From positions 1-10,814 of the forward strand of contig JAEXBA010000092.1 of assembly GCA_023457935.1 (NCBI GenBank): a stretch of DNA of 10,814 nt, given 5' to 3'. The position numbers were made by a program, and so were the translations under genes. Of this stretch, positions 7,507 to 10,814 are shown piece after piece (positions within the stretch are counted from its first letter, which is position 1; each line of letters opens with the position of its first letter). The notes beneath the pieces are model-generated. The model saw only the letters and a program-made list of their open reading frames with translations, was not told the origin of the DNA and did not search any database. Source of the DNA: Bacteroidota bacterium (GTDB taxonomy: Bacteria; Bacteroidota; Bacteroidia; Flavobacteriales; Weeksellaceae).

Positions 7507-8169
7507 ATGAATTTATTAGATTTAATCACAGGTAACGCAGGAACTCAGGTAGCTGAAACTGCAGAAAACAAATTCGGAATTCAGAAAAATCAGGTAATTG
7601 CGCTTTTGGCAGTGGCTGCACCTTTAATTATTTCTTACCTAAGAAAAAAATCTCAGGATGCGAACGAAGCAGAAGCTTTGAACAACGCACTTGACAGAGA
7701 TCACGACGGATCAATTCTTAACGATGTTTCTCAGGCAGAAGCAAGACAGGCAGAAGGTGGATCTATTCTTGATCACATTTTCGGCGGACAGAAAGCACAG
7801 GTTGAAAACTCACTTTCTGAGCAAACCGGAATTTCAATGAACAAAATCGGACCAATTTTGGCGATGCTTGCACCGGTAATTATGGGTTATATCGGAAAAG
7901 AAAAACAGTCGAACGGCGTTAATTCCGGTGGACTTGGAGATTTACTTGGTGGAATTTTGGGCGGCGCTCAGAATCAGGCACAGTCTCAACCGTCAAATCC
8001 ATTGAATGATATTTTAGGATCAGTTCTTGGTGGCGGACAGCAACAGTCTTCAGGAAATCCTTTGAACGATATTATCGGAAGTGTTCTTGGTGGTGGACAG
8101 CAACAGCAACAGCAACAACAGCAAGGCGGACTTGGCGGACTTTTAGGTTCAATCCTTGGAGGAAGATAA
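7507..8169 (+). CDS. DUF937 family protein with Gly/Gln-rich repeated tail
   Basis: Protein of unknown function of the DUF937 family. Two similar amphipathic/hydrophobic segments form an internal duplication: FGIQKNQVIALLAVAAPLII (about 23-42) and TGISMNKIGPILAMLAPVIM (about 107-126). Between them DRDHDGS (63-69) resembles the first half of a calcium-binding EF-hand loop (DxDxDG). From about 140 the chain becomes low-complexity, with four short Leu/Gly blocks: GLGDLLGGILGG, NPLNDILGSVLGGG, NPLNDIIGSVLGGG and GGLGGLLGSILGG. These are separated by Gln-rich linkers, one with nine consecutive Gln (198-206). There is no signal peptide, and the hydrophobic stretches are too Ala/Ile-rich and short for me to call them membrane helices with confidence. 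It is probably monocistronic, between its own -7 box and a strong terminator. No function is inferred. Confidence 0.85.
   Translation: MNLLDLITGNAGTQVAETAENKFGIQKNQVIALLAVAAPLIISYLRKKSQDANEAEALNNALDRDHDGSILNDVSQAEARQAEGGSILDHIFGGQKAQVENSLSEQTGISMNKIGPILAMLAPVIMGYIGKEKQSNGVNSGGLGDLLGGILGGAQNQAQSQPSNPLNDILGSVLGGGQQQSSGNPLNDIIGSVLGGGQQQQQQQQQGGLGGLLGSILGGR
7996..8124 (+). repeat. Coding tandem repeat and CAA/CAG run in the DUF937 gene
   Basis: Two 51-bp copies (7996-8046 and 8056-8106) encode NPLNDI(L/I)GSVLGGGQQQ. They differ mostly at third positions and are separated by a 9-bp SSG linker. The second runs into nine Gln codons (8098-8124) mixing CAG and CAA. Silent differences show that the peptide repeat is older than a recent slippage event, whereas the mixed Gln run could still change length. 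Confidence 0.85.
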
Positions 8170-8187
8170 TTACAGAATTCCATAAAT

Positions 8188-8217
8188 AAAAAACCGAAGA
8201 TTATTCTTCGGTTTTTT
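8188..8217. terminator. Bidirectional intrinsic terminator between DUF937 and bTHX genes
   Basis: A 13-bp perfect stem (8188-8200 with 8205-8217; core ACCGAAGA/TCTTCGGT) encloses a TTAT loop, with six or seven Ts on the right arm and six As on the left. It therefore has a T-tract for transcripts from either side. The loop starts with the bTHX stop codon (8201-8203, TAA on the minus strand), and the right arm encodes the last bTHX residues. Confidence 0.92.
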
Positions 8218-8458
8218 TCTTTCTTGTTGTTTTTGGCTTTTCGGCTGCTTCAGCTTTTGTGGCTTTCACATCGGCATTTTCAGTAGGTTCGGTTTGTTCA
8301 CCAACTTTTTTTCTCACTGCAGCTTTCGGAGCTTTTTTCTCGTCCTCATCCATAACTTTTACAGGAATCGCTTTTGCTGATGCTTTTCTCGGTCTGGTTT
8401 TTCCGTAGCTTCCGGCAACCCTTTTACCGCGCGTTGTCTTCTTATCTCCTTTTCCCAT
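8201..8458 (-). CDS. 30S ribosomal protein bTHX with Lys/Ala-rich extension
   Basis: The first 25 residues, containing MGKGDKKTTRGKR and GSYGKTRPRK, match the bTHX (Thx) family, a small very basic protein that sits in the head of the 30S subunit in Thermus and stabilises rRNA contacts. Thermus Thx is only about 27 residues long. Here some 60 further residues follow, rich in Lys, Ala, Glu and Thr, with no fold apparent and ending RKKKTEE. The extension is likely disordered and may bind RNA. The ATG is supported by the family start and by a -7 box 26 bp upstream. The thermonuclease gene lies upstream on the same strand with a 51-bp gap; that pairing is probably incidental. The stop codon lies in the loop of a terminator hairpin. 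Confidence 0.85.
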   Translation of the reverse strand: MGKGDKKTTRGKRVAGSYGKTRPRKASAKAIPVKVMDEDEKKAPKAAVRKKVGEQTEPTENADVKATKAEAAEKPKTTRKKKTEE

Positions 8459-8483
8459 TGTAATATTTTTATTGGTTGATACT

Positions 8484-8491
8484 CAAAAATA
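8484..8491 (-). promoter_or_regulatory. -7 box for the bTHX gene
   Basis: TATTTTTG on the minus strand is a perfect TAnnTTTG match 26 bp before the bTHX ATG, within the 51-bp gap after the thermonuclease stop. This lets bTHX be transcribed independently of its upstream neighbour. In such AT-rich DNA a chance match is possible. Confidence 0.45.
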
Positions 8492-8509
8492 GGAAAAAAA
8501 ATATAAACA

Positions 8510-9007
8510 TCAGGAAGCTTTGCGGATTGGCAGCTGCTGTTTCTTTTTATAATTGCGCCAATTCCAGGGTTTTACAGGATTTTTATCAATCCATAAACCT
8601 TTCTTCTTTTTTCTCGCATTTATCTCCAGTTCGGCGTAATTCAGGTTCTTTGAATACTTTTTGTAGTGCCACGCCAAACCGTTCCGAACCAGTTCTTTGT
8701 TCAGGTTTTGATTTTTATGAAAAATTTCTGCAATCCATCTTCCGTTTCTGTCCGGTTTTCCTGAAATCACGACTTTCACTTCCTTTCCGAAACAAAAATC
8801 TGAAACAAATTTTTTCGCTTTTGCACCAAACGGCTGGTTTCTCTCGGGAGTGTCAACATGCGCTAAACGCAATCTCTGTTTAACATTCCCCTGCAGCAGA
8901 ATATCTACCGTGTCGCCGTCTACAACGCCTATAACTTTAGCAGTGTAGGTTTGCGCTGAAAAAGTTTGAACAAGTAAAAGAAGAAAAATATTGAGGAAGA
9001 ATTTCAT
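8510..9007 (-). CDS. Secreted thermonuclease (SNase family)
   Basis: Calcium-dependent nuclease of the staphylococcal nuclease family, which cleaves DNA and RNA to 3'-phosphates. An N-terminal signal peptide is clear: MKF, a hydrophobic core over residues 4-13 and a probable cut after Ala18 (TFSA/QTY), so it acts outside the cytoplasm. There is no lipobox Cys. Active-site elements are all present: VVDGDTVDI (28-36, calcium Asp residues), RLRLAHVDTPE (45-55, with Arg47 and Glu55 matching R35 and E43 of the S. aureus enzyme) and NGRWIAEIF (88-96, Arg90 matching R87). The end GLWIDKNPVKPWNWR is a common family C-terminus. Length 165 is normal. A role in nucleic-acid scavenging or extracellular DNA turnover is inference. 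The possible -7 box lies so close to the ATG that the mRNA may be nearly leaderless. Confidence 0.93.
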   Translation of the reverse strand: MKFFLNIFLLLLVQTFSAQTYTAKVIGVVDGDTVDILLQGNVKQRLRLAHVDTPERNQPFGAKAKKFVSDFCFGKEVKVVISGKPDRNGRWIAEIFHKNQNLNKELVRNGLAWHYKKYSKNLNYAELEINARKKKKGLWIDKNPVKPWNWRNYKKKQQLPIRKAS

Positions 9008-9011
9008 TCAG

Positions 9012-9019
9012 CAAAATTA
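9012..9019 (-). promoter_or_regulatory. Possible -7 box for the thermonuclease gene
   Basis: TAATTTTG on the minus strand matches TAnnTTTG perfectly but ends only four bases before the ATG at 9007. The transcript would begin at about the start codon. Either the mRNA is leaderless or this match is fortuitous. Confidence 0.35.
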
Positions 9020-9094
9020 AGATAATCTTACTTGAAATTTTTTGTGCTGAAAATCAATATGTTAAATCAAAACTTTGTAAATTTCAATAAATAT

Positions 9095-9111
9095 TTATCG
9101 TTTTACGATAA
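9095..9111. promoter_or_regulatory. Candidate operator before the DUF2975-HTH operon
   Basis: TTATCGTTTTACGATAA is a perfect inverted repeat, with TTATCG/CGATAA arms and a 5-base spacer. It ends seven bases before the -7 box at 9119-9126, so it covers the -33 to spacer region of the promoter, a position typical of repressor sites. The operon encodes a small Xre-type HTH protein, the natural candidate ligand. Binding is inference. Confidence 0.5.
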
Positions 9112-9118
9112 TTATTTA

Positions 9119-9126
9119 TAGTTTTG
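9119..9126 (+). promoter_or_regulatory. -7 box for the DUF2975-HTH operon
   Basis: TAGTTTTG is a perfect TAnnTTTG match 19 bp before the ATG of the first DUF2975 gene, giving a leader of about 13 nt. It lies directly downstream of the inverted repeat at 9095-9111. Confidence 0.55.
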
Positions 9127-9145
9127 GGATATCAAATTATTAAAA

Positions 9146-9667
9146 ATGGAAAAATCAAATTTTGTATTATCCATCCTTCGGATTGCGTTTATTCTCGGAT
9201 TGGTCGGGTTGTTTATCAGTTTAGCAAATATCCTGTGGGTTTTTCTTGGACATAACTTCAATTGGGAATCGGTGCGTAAATTCCATTCCTCAATAGATTT
9301 CACGAAGATATGGCAGAATGACAAAACTGCATTTAATGGTATTTCACTTTTTGAAATGGGAACTATCATTTTAAAAATCATATTCTTTCTGAGTGTCCTG
9401 AAAATTTTTAAGAATTGGGATTTCACCAAACCATTTGATGAAATACTGATAGGTTTACTGAAGAAAATATCCTTCATTGCTTTGTTGATCGGTATTTTGG
9501 GCGTTGCTGTTAAAATATTTATTGAAGTGAAGGTTAGTAATGATTTGCTTCTTTCAACCCAAATTGGAAACTCGGAATATCTTTGGACAAGTGCTATACT
9601 TTTCCTGGTTTATTCCGTATTTCAAAGAGGTAGAGAACTTCAATCCGAAAACGATTTAACTATTTAA
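9146..9667 (+). CDS. DUF2975 family membrane protein, copy 1
   Basis: Small integral membrane protein of unknown function. The 173 residues contain four predicted helices, at about 10-34, 70-88, 107-127 and 145-160, with a polar loop of about 35 residues between the first two. The layout, the basic segment after the last helix and the tail GRELQSENDLTI match the DUF2975 family, whose B. subtilis member YoaS is encoded next to the small regulator YozG. Here too a YozG-like gene follows as third gene of the cluster. The next gene is a diverged paralogue starting 9 bp downstream with the same tail. There is no signal peptide beyond the first helix and no enzymatic motif. The start is supported by the -7 box just upstream. 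The family call is from memory of family features and context; the function is unknown. Confidence 0.75.
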   Translation: MEKSNFVLSILRIAFILGLVGLFISLANILWVFLGHNFNWESVRKFHSSIDFTKIWQNDKTAFNGISLFEMGTIILKIIFFLSVLKIFKNWDFTKPFDEILIGLLKKISFIALLIGILGVAVKIFIEVKVSNDLLLSTQIGNSEYLWTSAILFLVYSVFQRGRELQSENDLTI

Positions 9668-9676
9668 TCTACTGTT

Positions 9677-10273
9677 ATGAAAATTATTGGAAAAAATTCA
9701 GTGTCCACTTTGATTAGTTACTTTTTTGCATTTATTTTTACCGTTGTTTTACTCTTTGGAATTTATGAAATAATTGGTTGGTCGATATCATATTACAACC
9801 TGAAAACCGGCAGTTCAGTTTTGAAAAACTTGTTTATTACCGGAACAGATGTTGGCTGGAGTAAAAATCAATGGATATCCAAAATGGATTCTTTACAAAA
9901 ATTCAAATTTTACTTTCCTTTTACTGAAGTCAATTTCAGAACAGGAGTTTTCAGCCTTTCCACCTTTATTGGAAATACATTTGGGAACCTTTTTATGATT
10001 ATTTTCACTTATTTGAGTTTCAGAATTTTCAGAGAATTCTCAAAGCAAAATTTCTTTAATCAAAATACCATTCAGTTATTAAAAAGCTTTTCATGGGTAT
10101 GCATATCCTTCTTTGTCATCAGTATTCTTTTAGATGTCTTTTTAGTTAATCATTTTGGAGCGTACTCTTATTCTGGATTTTGGTTTCTGATGTTGGGAAT
10201 TTTGCTCTTATTTGTCGTAGAATTCTTCAAGAAAGGATACGAACTGCAATCCGAAAACGATTTAACCATTTAA
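9677..10273 (+). CDS. DUF2975 family membrane protein, copy 2
   Basis: Second member of the pair, 198 residues with four predicted helices at about 12-37, 94-116, 136-157 and 166-184. It differs from copy 1 chiefly in a longer first extracytoplasmic or cytoplasmic loop (about 38-93). The segment REFSKQNFFNQNTIQLLKSF before helix 3 resembles the family's conserved linker. Apart from that, similarity to copy 1 is low except at the end, where ELQSENDLTI is identical. The start ATG lies 9 bp after copy 1, and the stop is three bases before the HTH gene, so translational coupling is likely. The two proteins may form a heteromeric membrane complex, but that is inference. The base composition looks more AT-rich than lpxB or sdhA, judged by eye only. 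Confidence 0.72.
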   Translation: MKIIGKNSVSTLISYFFAFIFTVVLLFGIYEIIGWSISYYNLKTGSSVLKNLFITGTDVGWSKNQWISKMDSLQKFKFYFPFTEVNFRTGVFSLSTFIGNTFGNLFMIIFTYLSFRIFREFSKQNFFNQNTIQLLKSFSWVCISFFVISILLDVFLVNHFGAYSYSGFWFLMLGILLLFVVEFFKKGYELQSENDLTI

Positions 10274-10276
10274 GTT

Positions 10277-10483
10277 ATGCCAATTATTATCAACGTCGAC
10301 GTAATGCTTGCCAAACGCAAAATGCAGAGTCAGGAACTGGCAGAAAAAATCGGGATTACGCAGGCCAATCTCTCCATTTTGAAAACCGGAAAAGCAAAGG
10401 CATTGAAACTTTCCACACTAGAAGCCATTTGCAAAGCTTTGGATTGTCAACCCGGAGATTTAATTGAATACCGGCCGGATTAG
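10277..10483 (+). CDS. YozG-like Xre family HTH regulator
   Basis: A 68-residue Cro/CI-type helix-turn-helix protein with nothing outside the DNA-binding fold. The start MPIIINVDVMLAKRKM is typical of the YozG-like group. The turn-containing pair of helices lies at about 18-25 (SQELAEKI) and 29-37 (QANLSILKT), followed by KLSTLEAICKALDCQPGDLIEY, the usual C-terminal half. Members of this group occur next to DUF2975 membrane proteins across Bacillota and Bacteroidota. It is third in the operon, with a 3-bp gap to the second DUF2975 gene. It probably dimerises on a palindromic site and may autoregulate through 9095-9111. Family identity is confident; targets and signal are not known. Confidence 0.9.
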   Translation: MPIIINVDVMLAKRKMQSQELAEKIGITQANLSILKTGKAKALKLSTLEAICKALDCQPGDLIEYRPD

Positions 10484-10510
10484 TTACGCAACAAATTCGC
10501 TACATTTCGC

Positions 10511-10518
10511 TATCTTTG
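10511..10518 (+). promoter_or_regulatory. -7 box for aspS
   Basis: TATCTTTG is a perfect TAnnTTTG match 85 bp before the aspS ATG, giving an expected leader of about 80 nt, the longest in the window. Almost all of that leader is the heptamer array at 10528-10599. No -33 TTG is seen. Confidence 0.55.
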
Positions 10519-10527
10519 CACACGAAA

Positions 10528-10599
10528 ATTCAAGGTTCAAAATTCAAAGTTTCCAACTTCGAACCTTAAACCTTGAACTTTAAACCTTAAACTTTGAAC
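10528..10599. repeat. Inverted heptamer array in the aspS leader
   Basis: Three consecutive heptamers of form RTTCAAR (10528-10548) are followed, after two bases, by seven consecutive heptamers of form YTYRAAC (10551-10599). The second form is essentially the reverse complement of the first, so the array is an imperfect inverted repeat. The perfect complement TTCAAGGTT (10529-10537) with AACCTTGAA (10569-10577) could form a 9-bp stem, and ATTCAAAGT (10542-10550) nearly pairs with ACTTTGAAC (10591-10599) as an alternative. It ends four bases before the ATG. Confidence 0.85.
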
Positions 10600-10603
10600 T
10601 AAT

Positions 10604-10814
10604 ATGTTTCGCACGCACACCAACGGAGAACTTTCTCTGAAAAATCTTAATGAAGAAGTAACACTTTCGGGATGGGTACAAACCATTCGCGACAAAGGTT
10701 TTATGATGTGGATCGATTTGCGCGACCGTTACGGAATTACGCAGTTGGTGTTCGATGAAGACCGCTCTTCAAAGGAACTGTTGGATAGCGCTAAAAAACT
10801 CGGACGTGAATTTG
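10604..10814 (+). CDS. aspS: Aspartyl-tRNA synthetase, N-terminal part
   Basis: Partial gene: 70 codons are in the window and the rest lies beyond its end. It encodes the class II synthetase that charges tRNA-Asp with aspartate. What is visible is the N-terminal anticodon-binding OB fold: MFRTHTNGELSLKNL, then the signature VTLSGWVQTIRDKGFMMWIDLRD and YGITQLVFD, which match bacterial AspRS closely. The catalytic domain is not in view, so discriminating versus non-discriminating type cannot be judged. The ATG at 10604 gives the family start. It is probably transcribed from its own -7 box at 10511-10518, independently of the DUF2975-HTH operon upstream. The leader consists of degenerate heptamers that may fold. 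Confidence 0.95.
   Translation, partial: MFRTHTNGELSLKNLNEEVTLSGWVQTIRDKGFMMWIDLRDRYGITQLVFDEDRSSKELLDSAKKLGREF

Noticed and set aside
7986..8183. Minus-strand frame rich in Cys and Pro
   Set aside because: Only the complement of the Gly/Gln repeats of the DUF937 gene.
8476..8883. Plus-strand open frame of 135 codons
   Set aside because: It lies opposite the thermonuclease gene, whose catalytic motifs and signal peptide are clear; the plus-strand product has no recognisable features.
8510..9007. Thermonuclease as a defence or mobile-element gene
   Set aside because: A clear signal peptide and the absence of restriction, phage or transfer genes nearby favour an ordinary secreted nuclease.
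9112..9477. Minus-strand frame of 121 codons
   Set aside because: Antisense to the first DUF2975 gene and overlapping its promoter; no family signature.
10471..10478. CCGGCCGG palindrome
   Set aside because: Inside the last codons of the HTH gene; no T-run follows, so not a terminator.
9146..10483. Toxin-antitoxin or phage-defence module
   Set aside because: The HTH protein is YozG-like and its partners are DUF2975 membrane proteins; no nuclease, kinase or toxin motif is present, and the same pairing occurs as a normal chromosomal operon in B. subtilis.
10528..10599. CRISPR array reading of the heptamers
   Set aside because: Units are 7 bp without spacers and differ from each other; no cas genes are nearby.

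Overview
The window looks like chromosomal housekeeping DNA from a flavobacterium of the Weeksellaceae (Chryseobacterium or a close relative). Four things point there: AT-rich DNA with Bacteroidota-style genes (DUF2480, a menaquinone-type sdhCAB, a ComEC without its hydrolase domain); nearly absent Shine-Dalgarno sequences; perfect TAnnTTTG -7 boxes before most transcription units; and protein sequences that read like Chryseobacterium orthologues from memory. No phage, IS, CRISPR, tRNA or rRNA is visible. No stretch without a gene exceeds about 140 bases.

Left part, all on the minus strand (1-6851), in transcription order: an M19 dipeptidase, lpxB (lipid A disaccharide synthase) and comEC (DNA-uptake channel), probably one unit because spacing is short; then a separate sdhC-sdhA-sdhB unit (succinate dehydrogenase / fumarate reductase, respiratory complex II), of which sdhB is cut by the window edge. 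Both lpxB and comEC appear to start with TTG. The sdhC-sdhA spacer is almost filled by a perfect 7/14-bp tandem repeat.

Middle (6884-9007): the dipeptidase and a DUF2480 gene diverge from a 59-bp region where two perfect -7 boxes face each other 3 bp apart. A DUF937 gene with a Gly/Gln-rich repeated tail follows on the plus strand. It meets the convergent minus-strand pair (secreted thermonuclease, then ribosomal protein bTHX) at a strong bidirectional terminator whose loop begins with the bTHX stop codon.

Right part (9008-10814), plus strand: a compact three-gene operon of two DUF2975 four-helix membrane proteins and a YozG-type Xre/HTH regulator, preceded by an inverted repeat that may be its operator. 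Then comes aspS (aspartyl-tRNA synthetase), cut by the window end, whose leader is built of degenerate heptamer repeats in inverted orientation, apparently of the same family as those before sdhA.

The most unusual signals are the heptamer repeats placed directly before start codons, the symmetric divergent promoter, and the DUF2975/HTH operon with a strictly kept C-terminal tail in otherwise diverged paralogues. Nothing here is clearly a new defence or mobile system.
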